NCBI GenBank assembly: GCA_001799845.1
Contig: MGUG01000017.1
Location: 1-56,141 of the forward strand
Direction of reading: 5' to 3'
Source of the DNA: Elusimicrobia bacterium GWC2_64_44
Lineage (GTDB): Bacteria > Elusimicrobiota > Elusimicrobia > Elusimicrobiales > UBA9959
DNA: 56,141 bases
Positions 41,691 through 49,666 of the stretch are shown here, one piece after another (the stretch's first letter is position 1; each line of letters opens with the position of its first letter). The position numbers and the translations under genes were made by a program. A model generated the notes under the pieces. It saw only the letters and a program-made list of their open reading frames with translations, ran no database searches and was not told the origin of the DNA.

Positions 41691-43411
41691 TATTTAGCGG
41701 TTTTGACCAGCATTTCGCGGGGATGGAAGGCCCGGCGGCCGCCGAGCCCGGCGAGGATATCCCCGGCGAGGTAGAGGCTGCCGGCAACAAGCACGGTCCC
41801 GCCGCGCGGGGCCAGGCACAGCGCCCGGCGTAAGGCTTTGGCGGGGTCCGCCGCCACTTCGGCGGCGCGGCGCGCGGCGGGGGGCAGCAGCCGCCTGACT
41901 GACTCGGGGTCCGCCGAGCGGTAGGACAGCGAGCGCGTCAGGACCAGTCTGGAGGACGCCGACGCCAGCGCCGAGGCCAGCCCCGCCGCGTCCTTGTCCT
42001 TCATGAAAGCCGCCACGCACACCGGCGGCTCTTTAAATTCTTTGAGCAGCGCAGCCACACCCTCGGCGTTGTGCGCGCCGTCCACCACCACCCTGCGCCC
42101 GTCGATAACCAGGCGCTGGAAGCGCCCGGGAGGCAGGGCGGCCGCCAGCTTTTTCAGCGCGCGGCCCGGCCGGAACTTAAGCCCTGCGGCGGCGGCGGCC
42201 AGCTCCGCGCATTTCAGCGCGAAAGCGGCGTTGACCGATTGAAAAGCCCCGGCCATCTTCAGCGCGGGCAGCGCGGGGGCGGGCCCCGGATAGAACAGTT
42301 CTGCCCCGGCCGCCGCGGCCCGGCGCCCGACGATACGGGCCGCCTCGGGCGGCAGCGCGCCCGCCACCACGGCCGCGCCCTTCTTTATGATCCCCGCCTT
42401 GTGCGCCGCTATCTCTTTGAGGCCCGGCCCGATCAGGTCCGCGTGCTCCAGGCTTACGGAGGTGAGCCCCGCCACGGCGCCGTCGGCCGCGTTGGTGGCG
42501 TCCAGGCGCCCGCCCAAACCGGCCTCTACGACGGAGAAGCGCGCCTTCCGCTGCGCGAAGTAAAGGAAAGCCATCGCCGTCAGGGTCTCGAAGAAAGACA
42601 GTTCCCCGGCGGCGGCGGATTGAACCCTCAGGAAGCAGGCGAGGAAATCTTCTTCGCCGATGTCCCGGCCGTCGAGCTTTATCCGCTCGCGCAGGCGCAG
42701 CACGTGCGGGCTGGTATAAAGCCCGGTGCGCCAGCCGCAGGCGCTCAGCGCCGCCGCGGTGAGGCAGGCGGAGCTGGTCTTTCCCGTCGAGCCGGCGATA
42801 TGGACCACGGCCCCCATTTTTTTCTCGGGTGCGCCCAGCCTGGCCAGCGCCGCTTTGACGGGCCCGAGGGAATAATGAGCCGACGCCGACGGCGGGGGAA
42901 GCGCACTCAGCCAGTCCTCGGCCTCGGCGTAAGTGGCGGGCAGGCGGCGCGCGCCGCCGCGCTGGAGCGCCGCGAGCAGCTGCCGCACGGTCTTGCCCGT
43001 GGCCGGGTGCCGCAGCCCCGGCGCAATGTCGGCCAGCGGCGCCAGCACGAATTCCCGCTCGGCCAGGCGCGGGTGCGGGACCTGCAGCCCGGGCCGGTCT
43101 ATTATCCGCCCGTCGTAAAAAAGGATATCCACGTCCACGGTGCGCGGCCCGTTGCGTACAAGCCGGCGCCGCTTCAGCGCGCCCTCCACCCGGCCTATCA
43201 GGGCCAGCACGCCCTCCGGTGAAAGCTCTGTCTCGCAGGCGGCGGCCAGGTTGAAGAAGGCCGGCTGCTTAAGGTAATAAAGCGGGGCGGTTTCGTACAC
43301 CGGGGAGACGCGCAGCAGGCGGCAGCCGCCGGAGCCCAGCAGGTCCAGCGCGGCGTTCAGGTTTTGCAGCCGGTCGCCGAGGTTGGAGCCGAGCGAGAGG
43401 TAGACCTTCAT
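41690..43411 (-). CDS. folK-folC: Fused FolK-FolC: HPPK plus folylpolyglutamate/dihydrofolate synthase
   Basis: This 573-residue cytoplasmic fusion protein covers two folate steps. Residues 1-160 are 6-hydroxymethyl-7,8-dihydropterin pyrophosphokinase (LSLGSNLGDRLQNLNAAL, PVYETAP, GPRTVDVDILFYDGR, VPHPRLAEREFVLAPLADI). Residues about 170-573 are FolC, a Mur-ligase-like enzyme that joins glutamate to (dihydro)pteroate. The ATP loop is IAGSTGKTSSACLT; other marks are TSPHVLRLRERIKLDG, EAGLGGRLDATNA and VVDGAHNAEGV. The middle product of the pathway is made by FolP, encoded just upstream with overlapping stop and start. FolK and FolC on one chain is uncommon. Confidence 0.92.
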   Translation of the reverse strand: MKVYLSLGSNLGDRLQNLNAALDLLGSGGCRLLRVSPVYETAPLYYLKQPAFFNLAAACETELSPEGVLALIGRVEGALKRRRLVRNGPRTVDVDILFYDGRIIDRPGLQVPHPRLAEREFVLAPLADIAPGLRHPATGKTVRQLLAALQRGGARRLPATYAEAEDWLSALPPPSASAHYSLGPVKAALARLGAPEKKMGAVVHIAGSTGKTSSACLTAAALSACGWRTGLYTSPHVLRLRERIKLDGRDIGEEDFLACFLRVQSAAAGELSFFETLTAMAFLYFAQRKARFSVVEAGLGGRLDATNAADGAVAGLTSVSLEHADLIGPGLKEIAAHKAGIIKKGAAVVAGALPPEAARIVGRRAAAAGAELFYPGPAPALPALKMAGAFQSVNAAFALKCAELAAAAAGLKFRPGRALKKLAAALPPGRFQRLVIDGRRVVVDGAHNAEGVAALLKEFKEPPVCVAAFMKDKDAAGLASALASASSRLVLTRSLSYRSADPESVRRLLPPAARRAAEVAADPAKALRRALCLAPRGGTVLVAGSLYLAGDILAGLGGRRAFHPREMLVKTAK

Positions 43412-44223
43412 TATTTAGCGGCCCTTATGGCGTCCGCCACCAGCATGGCCTTGCGGCATTCGGCCACGTCGTGCACGCGGATGATGTCGGCGCCGGCGGC
43501 GGCGCCGGCCACGCAGGCGGCTATGGTGCCGCTCAGGCGCTCAGGCGGCTCTCCGCCGGCCAGGGTCCCTATGAACTTCTTGCGGGAAACGCCAAGCAGC
43601 ACCGGGAACCCGAGGGCCCGGAGCTCTCCCAGGCGGGCTATCAGCGCCAGGTTATGCTCCAGCGTCTTGCCGAAGCCTATGCCCGGGTCCAGTATGATGT
43701 CGCTAACCCCGGCGGCACGCAGCGCGTCGGCCCTGCCGGCCAGAAAATCCTTAACCTCGCCCACCACATCCTTATATACAGGGGCCGCCTGCATGGTGCG
43801 GGGTTCGCCCTGCATGTGCATCACCACCACCCCGGCCCCGGACCGCGCCGCCGCAGCTATCATGGCGGGGTCGGTAAAGCCGGTTATGTCGTTTACCAGG
43901 TCCGCGCCGGCCCGCACGGCCAGTTCGGCCAACTCCGGCTTGCAGGTATCCACCGAAACAGGGATCTTAAGCCGCCCGGTCAGGGCCTCCAGAACGGGCA
44001 GGACGCGGCGTTTCTCTTCTTCCAGCGGCACCGGTGCGCTGCCGGGGCGGGAGGATTCGCCGCCTATATCCAGCAAGTCGGCGCCCTGCGCCTGCAGCTC
44101 CAGGGCGCGGGCCACCGCGGCCTCGGCCGAGGGCCAGCTGCCGCCGTCAGAAAACGAATCCGGGGTGACGTTCAGGATGCCGCAGATCAGCGTGCGGCCC
44201 GGGGTGAATTGCAGCTTCTTCAT
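43411..44223 (-). CDS. folP: Dihydropteroate synthase
   Basis: The 270-residue TIM-barrel enzyme joins 6-hydroxymethyl-dihydropterin pyrophosphate to p-aminobenzoate. Motifs: ILNVTPDSFSDGG, DIGGESSRPGSAPV, VSVDTCKPELAELAV, LVNDITGF, ILDPGIGFGKTLEHN, LLGVSRKKFIG and IIRVHDVAE. It overlaps folK-folC by one base, so the two proteins supply three consecutive folate reactions. The sulfonamide-site loops look normal. Confidence 0.96.
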   Translation of the reverse strand: MKKLQFTPGRTLICGILNVTPDSFSDGGSWPSAEAAVARALELQAQGADLLDIGGESSRPGSAPVPLEEEKRRVLPVLEALTGRLKIPVSVDTCKPELAELAVRAGADLVNDITGFTDPAMIAAAARSGAGVVVMHMQGEPRTMQAAPVYKDVVGEVKDFLAGRADALRAAGVSDIILDPGIGFGKTLEHNLALIARLGELRALGFPVLLGVSRKKFIGTLAGGEPPERLSGTIAACVAGAAAGADIIRVHDVAECRKAMLVADAIRAAK

Positions 44224-44305
44224 AAGCCAATTCTACCAATTTACCGACGGGGAAAACAGTTAAATCGGCAGAAAGCAGCAGCCGCGCCCCCAGGAGGGGG
44301 AGAAA

Positions 44306-44331
44306 AATATGCTTATTTTTCAAGGCATATT
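44306..44331. promoter_or_regulatory. Inverted repeat upstream of folP and of the 44410 unit
   Basis: AATATGC (44306-44312) and GCATATT (44325-44331) are perfect inverted copies 12 bases apart in AT-rich sequence. They lie between the divergent folP and 44410 genes, so they may be a protein-binding site or hairpin. Confidence 0.4.
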
Positions 44332-44353
44332 CGCAGGGGGGGAAAACTACCCC

Positions 44354-44383
44354 TTGACAAACTATACTATCCTATGCTATACT
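44354..44383 (+). promoter_or_regulatory. Strong sigma70-type promoter with direct repeats
   Basis: TTGACA (44354-44359), an 18-base spacer and TATACT (44378-44383) give the best canonical promoter in the window. CTATACTAT occurs twice (44362-44370 and 44377-44385), with one copy overlapping the -10, as expected for operators bound by a small repressor. Confidence 0.75.
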
Positions 44384-44409
44384 ATATACGTTGAGCACAA
44401 GGAGGAGTT

Positions 44410-44559
44410 ATGATCACCCAAAAGTATATGCTTCCTGCTGAGTTCAAAATGTGGATGTCGGCGACCCTCGGCCTGATAAAGGACGGCAAGATGGGCGCAA
44501 GCGTCGCCAGGTCCAACCGCATAAAACTGGCTTTAACCTACACCGGGAAAGGAAGGTAA
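44410..44559 (+). CDS. Small protein, 49 residues, unknown function
   Basis: A perfect AAGGAGGAG precedes the ATG, which makes translation likely despite the small size. The sequence begins MITQKYMLPAEFKMWMSATL and ends with a basic KLALTYTGKGR tail. It has five methionines and no membrane segment. No family is recognised. It is followed after one base by the 68-residue gene, and the strong repeat-bearing promoter upstream suggests a small autoregulated unit. Confidence 0.65.
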   Translation: MITQKYMLPAEFKMWMSATLGLIKDGKMGASVARSNRIKLALTYTGKGR

Positions 44560-44560
44560 A

Positions 44561-44767
44561 ATGAAACCACGCTACCAGATAGTCATCTCTCTGTCGGAAG
44601 ACGATAACGTAAAACTCCAGCAGCTTAGGGAAGACGGCTACCAGATAGTGGACATCTTCCGCCTCGGCCTGACCGAGGCGGAGGATGCGGTCAAGAAGGC
44701 GGGGCTGCGGCGGAAGGAAAAGCCGGATAAGGAGAAAGACAAACCGGCCCAGGATAAGCTGTTTTAG
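44561..44767 (+). CDS. Small charged protein, possibly ribbon-helix-helix-like
   Basis: This is a 68-residue cytoplasmic protein. The order beta-like RYQIVISLSE, helix DDNVKLQQLREDGY, then QIVDIFRLGLTEAEDAVKKAG is similar to the ribbon-helix-helix fold of small DNA-binding regulators, though the match is weak. The tail is almost wholly Lys/Glu/Asp. AGGAAGG precedes the start. With the 49-residue partner and direct repeats over the promoter, an autoregulatory or toxin-antitoxin-like pair is possible but not shown. Confidence 0.62.
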   Translation: MKPRYQIVISLSEDDNVKLQQLREDGYQIVDIFRLGLTEAEDAVKKAGLRRKEKPDKEKDKPAQDKLF

Positions 44768-44838
44768 CCCTCACCCCGCCCTTTTCTCCCCAAAATAGCC
44801 AGTTTTACGCGTCCGGGCCGCCTAGGCCTTTGGACCTA

Positions 44839-44853
44839 TTTCCATATAGGAAA
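44839..44853. promoter_or_regulatory. Palindrome TTTCC-ATATA-GGAAA next to the 44897 promoter
   Basis: A perfect inverted repeat with a symmetrical AT-rich centre ends eight bases before the -35 box of the following gene. The position suits an activator site. Confidence 0.5.
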
Positions 44854-44861
44854 GATTACCC

Positions 44862-44890
44862 TTACAAAAAAATGGGGCAATGACTATAAT
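44862..44890 (+). promoter_or_regulatory. Promoter for a leaderless transcript
   Basis: TTACAA (44862-44867), a 17-base spacer and TATAAT (44885-44890) are followed by six bases and the ATG at 44897. The predicted transcript starts at the initiation codon. Confidence 0.7.
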
Positions 44891-44896
44891 ATAAAC

Positions 44897-45337
44897 ATGA
44901 AAAACACTAAAGCGATTTTCTTCATAATCCTCGGCGCCTTCATTATGGCTACGGGTTTTGCTTTCGCTAAGGACCAGCCCGCCTATGACTCGCTGAGGAA
45001 CGGCCCTTTCGGCGCGTCTTCCGCCGTGGAGCTCACCCCGGTCAGCCTGCCGGCCGGCGATCTAAACAAAGCCCTGCCCATGACCGAGGTGAAAAAGCCC
45101 GAACAGAAGGCCGTGCCCGAAGTCGCCCCCGCGGCCAAGGTCGAAGAGCCCAAGCCCACCTTCACCGAGAAGGTCGGCGAGTTCTTCGGCAAGTACCGCC
45201 GGGACATCTTCCGGACCGGCATCGGCGCCTTCATCGGCTTCGCGCTGATCGGCACCATAGCGGGCGCCCTGACCGGCGGCCTGCTCTGCTTCGCCTTCTT
45301 CTACATGGCGGGCATGTCCAACGTCGGAAAGAAGTAA
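44897..45337 (+). CDS. Small secreted or membrane protein
   Basis: This is a 146-residue protein. Residues 1-24 form a signal peptide or helix (KAIFFIILGAFIMATGFAFA). A Pro/Lys/Glu-rich middle (about 55-90) leads to EKVGEFFGKYRRDIFRTG and a C-terminal glycine-rich hydrophobic stretch (about 108-140), probably one long or two short membrane helices. No family is recognised. It is a single-gene unit with its own promoter, a nearby palindrome and a terminator, and there is no ribosome-binding site. Confidence 0.75.
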   Translation: MKNTKAIFFIILGAFIMATGFAFAKDQPAYDSLRNGPFGASSAVELTPVSLPAGDLNKALPMTEVKKPEQKAVPEVAPAAKVEEPKPTFTEKVGEFFGKYRRDIFRTGIGAFIGFALIGTIAGALTGGLLCFAFFYMAGMSNVGKK

Positions 45338-45355
45338 ACCTCCGCAAAGGAAAAG

Positions 45356-45384
45356 AACCGCGCCCCCAAAGCGCGGTTTTTTTT
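45356..45384 (+). terminator. Rho-independent terminator
   Basis: The stem AACCGCGC / GCGCGGTT with a seven-base loop is followed by six further T residues. Confidence 0.93.
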
Positions 45385-45493
45385 CACCTTCCCGCGATCT
45401 CCACCCCTGTCCCCGACCGGCACAAACAGAGTATTACGCTGTTTTTGCTAGAATATCCCCGGCGAGCGGTCACTTCCGCTCCCGGAGGTATAG

Positions 45494-47251
45494 ATGAAAG
45501 CAAGCGGGCTTTTTCCGTCTCTTATGCTGCTCGCGGCCGCCGCCGGCGCTGCCGAAATATCGCTGGACATAGCGGCGCCATCCCGCCGGGCGCGTCTGCT
45601 GCCGTACCGGGCCGCCTGGGCCGAAAGCGTTTCCACCGACGGACAGAAAGCGGGGGAGACCATAGCCGGGGCCCTGGGCAGGGCGGCGGGAGCGGACCTG
45701 CAGGGGCGGGGGTCCGCCGGGGCGCAGGGGGACCTTTCCATCAGGGGCTCGTCGTTCCAGCAGGCCCTCGTCCTGATAGACGGCATGAGGATGAACGACC
45801 CGCAGACCGCGCATCACAACCTGGACCTGCCGCTGACGGCCGACGACGTGGAGCGGGCGGACGTACTGCGCGGGGCCTATTCCTCCGTTTACGGACCGGA
45901 CGCCTACGCCGGGGCCGTGAACATAATCACCCGGAGACCCGACAGGGACCGCCTTTCGGCGCGGCTGACGCTGGGAGACTTCTCTACCAGGGCCGCCCTC
46001 GCCTCCTGCGACAAAAAGTGGAAGGGCTTCGGGCAGAGGCTCACTTTGGAGAAGACCTCGTCGTCAGGCTATAGGGAGGGCACCGGCCACAGGTCTGAGA
46101 ACCTGTTCTCCAGGTCCAGCCTGGACCTTCCCGGGGGGGAGCTGGACATCTCCCTCGGCTACCTCGACAAGGATTTCGGCGCCTCTCGCTTTTACAGCAC
46201 CGTCCTCAGCGGGGAAAGGGAGCGCACCAGGACCAGGTTCGCCGCCGTGTCGCATAAGACTTCCGTCGGCGCACTGGCGCTGGAGCCCAAGGCGTATTAC
46301 CGGCGGCACGACGACAGGTTCAGCTATACCTACAACTCCGCCGCCTACGCCAACAGCCACGCCACCTATATCTCCGGCGCGGAGCTGCGCGCAAAAAAAG
46401 ACCTGCGCGGCGGCGGCGCCCTGGCCGCCGGCGGGGAATACTCGGCCGAGAGAATAGAGAGCGGAAATATCGGCAGGCACAGCGCCCACAGGGCGGCCCT
46501 GTTCGCCCAGTACTCGGTCTCGCCCGCGCCGGGAGCCGAGGCCGACGCGAGCCTGCGCGGGGACCGGCACTCCTCCTGGGGCTGGCAGGTCTCGCCCGGC
46601 CTGCGGCTGGCCTTCTCCAGCGCGCCCGGGACAAAATTGTGGGCGGCGGCCGGCACGTCCTTCAGGGCGCCGTCGTTCACGGAGCTTTACTACAGCGACC
46701 CGGGCAACGCCGGGAATGCCGGGCTTAAACCGGAAAGAAGCGTTTCCTGTGAAACCGGACTGGACTGGTCGGGGGAATACTTCGCCCTGCGCGCGGCCCT
46801 GTTCAGGCGCTATGAGCGGGACATACTGGACAGGACCCGCACTGGTAATTCCGGGCGGTGGACGGCCAATAATACCGGGAGGGCCAGGGTCTGGGGATTC
46901 GAAGAAAGCCTGGAAGTCGCCATCGGCGCGCTGCGCGGCGCGCTTAAATACGCCTATGTGTATAAGGACACCCCGGCGCGCGACTACGCCTCAAAATACG
47001 CCCTGCGCTACGCCAGGCATAAGGCCGGCCTTAGCCTGGGCTGGGCCGGCCTCAGGCTGGACCTCTCGGCGGTGCGCAGGGTGAACGAGAAAGGGTACGT
47101 GCTGGCCGACGCGGAATACAGGAAGGAATACGGGGCCCTGGAGGCTGCTGTCGGGGTGACCAACATCCTCGACGCCGACTACGAGGAGATCCCCGGCGCA
47201 GGCGCGCCGGGCCGCTGGCTCAGGCTCTCGGCGGGCTATCGCTTCATTTAA
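45494..47251 (+). CDS. TonB-dependent outer-membrane receptor, BtuB-like
   Basis: This is a 585-residue outer-membrane protein. It has a signal peptide at about 1-19, a plug domain at about 45-150 (GDLSIRGSSFQQALVLIDGMRMNDPQ and the plug end YSSVYGPDAYAGAVNIITRR), and a beta barrel at about 160-585 with the C-terminal LSAGYRFI. Size and plug are similar to BtuB/CirA-type receptors; a vitamin B12-like or metal-chelate ligand is possible but cannot be assigned. TAGAAT near 45450 and GGAGG at 45483-45487 precede the ATG. The leader is too short for a cobalamin riboswitch. The last eight bases overlap the convergent radical SAM gene. Confidence 0.88.
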   Translation: MKASGLFPSLMLLAAAAGAAEISLDIAAPSRRARLLPYRAAWAESVSTDGQKAGETIAGALGRAAGADLQGRGSAGAQGDLSIRGSSFQQALVLIDGMRMNDPQTAHHNLDLPLTADDVERADVLRGAYSSVYGPDAYAGAVNIITRRPDRDRLSARLTLGDFSTRAALASCDKKWKGFGQRLTLEKTSSSGYREGTGHRSENLFSRSSLDLPGGELDISLGYLDKDFGASRFYSTVLSGERERTRTRFAAVSHKTSVGALALEPKAYYRRHDDRFSYTYNSAAYANSHATYISGAELRAKKDLRGGGALAAGGEYSAERIESGNIGRHSAHRAALFAQYSVSPAPGAEADASLRGDRHSSWGWQVSPGLRLAFSSAPGTKLWAAAGTSFRAPSFTELYYSDPGNAGNAGLKPERSVSCETGLDWSGEYFALRAALFRRYERDILDRTRTGNSGRWTANNTGRARVWGFEESLEVAIGALRGALKYAYVYKDTPARDYASKYALRYARHKAGLSLGWAGLRLDLSAVRRVNEKGYVLADAEYRKEYGALEAAVGVTNILDADYEEIPGAGAPGRWLRLSAGYRFI

Positions 47252-48785
47252 CCGCGGCCGGCGCCCGCAGCCCGGCGAGGATCTCCCCGGTATCGCGCAC
47301 CATGGCAAATCCGTCGGCCAGGCCGCCCAGCGCGGCGGCGTGCAGCTCCGGCGTGCGGGCCGCCGCGGCGTCCCCGGCGACGATGCACATGAAGCCAAGG
47401 TCAAAGGCGGCGCGCACGGTGGACTCCAGACACAGGTTGGTCTTCAGCCCGGCCACCACCAGCGAATCCACGCCGAGAGAGCGCAGACTATCCAGCAGCC
47501 CCGGGGCAGTGAAAGCGCTGTAGCGGCATTTCCGGAAGATCTCCGCGTCCAGCGGCGCAAGCGCAGGGCTCACTTCCGCGAAGGGCGTGCCGGAGAGACA
47601 AACCTTCTTCCACCACAAAGTCATCAGCCCGCCGTCGGAAGGCTCGTGGGCGTGAGAGGTAAAGAACACGGGGCGCCCGGCCTCCCTGAAGGCGGCCGCC
47701 AGCTTTGCGGCCCGGTCCAGCGCGGGCCGCGCCTGCGGCATATAGGCGGGGGAAGCGGGGTTTAGGAAGAACTCCTGCATGTCCACCACCAGCAGCGCCG
47801 AACGCTCCTGGTCGAAGGGCAGGTCCCTGCCGCGCCGGGCCTTCAGCTCCGACGCTGCGGCCGCGCGCTTCTTCAGGCGCGAGGCCCAGAGTTGGCCGCA
47901 GGAAGTTTCGGCCTCTATCTCCTCCGGCGCGCTGGGGGAGATTATCACGTTGAAGCCCGCCGACCGCAGGGCCGCGGCGTCACCCTCCAGGCCGGCCGGG
48001 GGATTGTTCCAGACATAGGAGGTGCCGCTCCTGTCGGCGCTGTAGGTGGGATTGACCGGCGTGACCTTGATAAGGAAAAGCGCCGGGTCGAAGGTGCGGC
48101 GCAGCTCGGCCGGGTCCAGGCGTTCGCCCTGCGGCAGCGCGAAGTTCAGCGTAACCTTGCGGTCGCCGGGCCGCACGAAGCGCCGCCCGTAGGCGGCTAT
48201 GGCCGCCGGGCTCCAGACCGGCATGGGCACTATGCGCAGGCGCCGGGCCGGGTCCGTGGCGTGCACCGAGAACTGCAGCTGAAAGCGCCCGCCGGCATAA
48301 TGCTTATCCTTCACGGCTATCAGCCGCTCCAGGAAGGCGGCCGCCTCGGGGGTTTCGGGGGCCACGGTGGAAATGCTGGGCATCAGCCCGGCGTAGGGGA
48401 ACTCCGCGGGCAGGCGCTCCAGCGCCTCCAGCACGGCGGGATTCAGCACCGGCTCGCCCATGCGGGCGAAATGGATCTTGAACTTGGGGTGGGCGCGCGG
48501 GTCCAGGCCGGGATTGTCGGCCACTACCTGCCGCACCTGCGCCAGCATCTCGCCGGCCGTCAGGTTGCCGAAGAAGCCCATCGCCCCGGCGTCGCACATG
48601 CGGCAGCCCACCGGGCAGCCCAACTGGGTAGAGACCATCAGCACCCATTTATCGGCCTTGGCCACGCCGGGCTCGACGGTATCCACGAACTCCACCTGTC
48701 GCTCTCCCGGGCCGGACAGCTCGGCCAGGTACAGGCGCGCCAGCCCCGGCACCTCACGCTTTTCTATTATCTTCAGTTCGCTCAC
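47244..48785 (-). CDS. RlmN/Cfr-like radical SAM domain fused to an isochorismatase-type hydrolase
   Basis: This is a 513-residue two-domain protein. Residues 1-305 follow the RlmN/Cfr pattern: 4Fe-4S ligands Cys57, Cys61 and Cys64 in GCPVGCRMC; then GFFGNLTAGEMLAQV, FARMGEPVLN and FSVHATDP; and Cys296 in SCGQLWASRLKK, matching the methyl-carrying cysteine of RlmN (CGQL). The second RlmN cysteine, seven residues before the first cluster ligand, is Met50 here, so normal RlmN methylation chemistry is doubtful. Residues 325-513 are an isochorismatase-like domain with an apparent Asp335, Lys419, Cys452 triad (VVDMQEFF, FRKCRYSAF, GLKTNLCLES). The GTG start overlaps the upstream stop. The gene is last in the CoA operon. 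Confidence 0.85.
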   Translation of the reverse strand: MSELKIIEKREVPGLARLYLAELSGPGERQVEFVDTVEPGVAKADKWVLMVSTQLGCPVGCRMCDAGAMGFFGNLTAGEMLAQVRQVVADNPGLDPRAHPKFKIHFARMGEPVLNPAVLEALERLPAEFPYAGLMPSISTVAPETPEAAAFLERLIAVKDKHYAGGRFQLQFSVHATDPARRLRIVPMPVWSPAAIAAYGRRFVRPGDRKVTLNFALPQGERLDPAELRRTFDPALFLIKVTPVNPTYSADRSGTSYVWNNPPAGLEGDAAALRSAGFNVIISPSAPEEIEAETSCGQLWASRLKKRAAAASELKARRGRDLPFDQERSALLVVDMQEFFLNPASPAYMPQARPALDRAAKLAAAFREAGRPVFFTSHAHEPSDGGLMTLWWKKVCLSGTPFAEVSPALAPLDAEIFRKCRYSAFTAPGLLDSLRSLGVDSLVVAGLKTNLCLESTVRAAFDLGFMCIVAGDAAAARTPELHAAALGGLADGFAMVRDTGEILAGLRAPAAVK

Positions 48786-49666
48786 AGTGCCTCCAGGTAA
48801 CGCAGGCAGAGCATGGCCGCGCGCAGGCCGTCCCCGCCCGCCACGCCCACCTGCCTGAAAATGCCGCAGGCAGCGTCGCCGGCGGAGAAGAAGCCGGCTG
48901 GTGGCCGGCGCCAGGCGGCCGGCGCGGGCCGCGCCTCTTTACCGGCCAGCACGAACAGCGCGTCCAGCGGCAGGACCAGCTTTTCACGCCGGCCGGAGAC
49001 GGTCTCCAGCAGCGCCGCCTGAAGCCGGCCTTTGCCCTGCAGGCGCGCTACCCTGAAGCCGGGCAGCCAGAGCGCGCCGCTGGCGAGGAACCTGGCCCGC
49101 AGCAGGCGGTGGCCTTTCAGCGCGCCGCCGCGCGTGACCAGGTAGACTTTGCCGGCCCGGCGGGCCAGCAGCGCCGCCTGCTGCAGGGCGGCCTCGCCGG
49201 ACCCCGCTACCGCCACGACGCGGCCGGCGCAGGAGGGGGCTTCGTCGGAGGTATTCCAGACGCCGCGGCCAGAAAACAGTTTTTCACCCGGCACGCCCAG
49301 CGAACGGAAACCGGCGCCGGCGCACCAAAGCACGGCCCGCGCGCGCAGCGCGCCGCCGCCGAGCCGCACGGTAAACCCCTCGTGCCCGCGTATGATGCGC
49401 AACGCCTCTCCGCGCCTGACCTGCAGGCCCCAGCGCTCGGCCTGCGCGGCCCAGAGCCCCATCAGGCGCGCGCCGGTGACGCCGGCGGGAAAGCCCGGGT
49501 AATTCTCTATGCGCGCTATGCCGCGCGCCTGGCCGCCCAGTTCGCCGCGCTCGAGCAGCAGCGTAGAGCGGCCGGCCCGGGCCAGGTGCATGCCGGCGGC
49601 CAGCCCCGCGGGGCCGCCGCCGATGACCAGGGCGTCCCAGGTCGCCGGCGCGGGCAGCTCCCTCAT
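48782..49666 (-). CDS. Thioredoxin reductase-like flavoprotein lacking the CxxC motif
   Basis: This is a 294-residue FAD/NAD(P)H flavoprotein of the TrxR fold. The FAD motif VIGGGPAGLAAGMHLARAG and the closing FFSAGDAAC are intact. The region where TrxR has CATC reads GVWNTSDEAPSCAG, so the redox-active disulfide is absent. The NADPH-side motif is VAGSGEAALQQAALL. It may be a ferredoxin/flavodoxin-type reductase, and could supply electrons to the radical SAM protein encoded next; that is inference from position. The ATG at 49666 overlaps panD (ATGA). A true TrxB is at 35252. Confidence 0.82.
   Translation of the reverse strand: MRELPAPATWDALVIGGGPAGLAAGMHLARAGRSTLLLERGELGGQARGIARIENYPGFPAGVTGARLMGLWAAQAERWGLQVRRGEALRIIRGHEGFTVRLGGGALRARAVLWCAGAGFRSLGVPGEKLFSGRGVWNTSDEAPSCAGRVVAVAGSGEAALQQAALLARRAGKVYLVTRGGALKGHRLLRARFLASGALWLPGFRVARLQGKGRLQAALLETVSGRREKLVLPLDALFVLAGKEARPAPAAWRRPPAGFFSAGDAACGIFRQVGVAGGDGLRAAMLCLRYLEAL

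Noticed and set aside
45385..45493. Cobalamin riboswitch upstream of the BtuB-like receptor
   Set aside because: The leader after the -10-like TAGAAT is under 45 bases and has no B12-box-like motif.
35252..49666. Treating the 35252 and 48782 flavoproteins as duplicate thioredoxin reductases
   Set aside because: The second lacks the redox CxxC and is diverged throughout, so it was not called TrxB.
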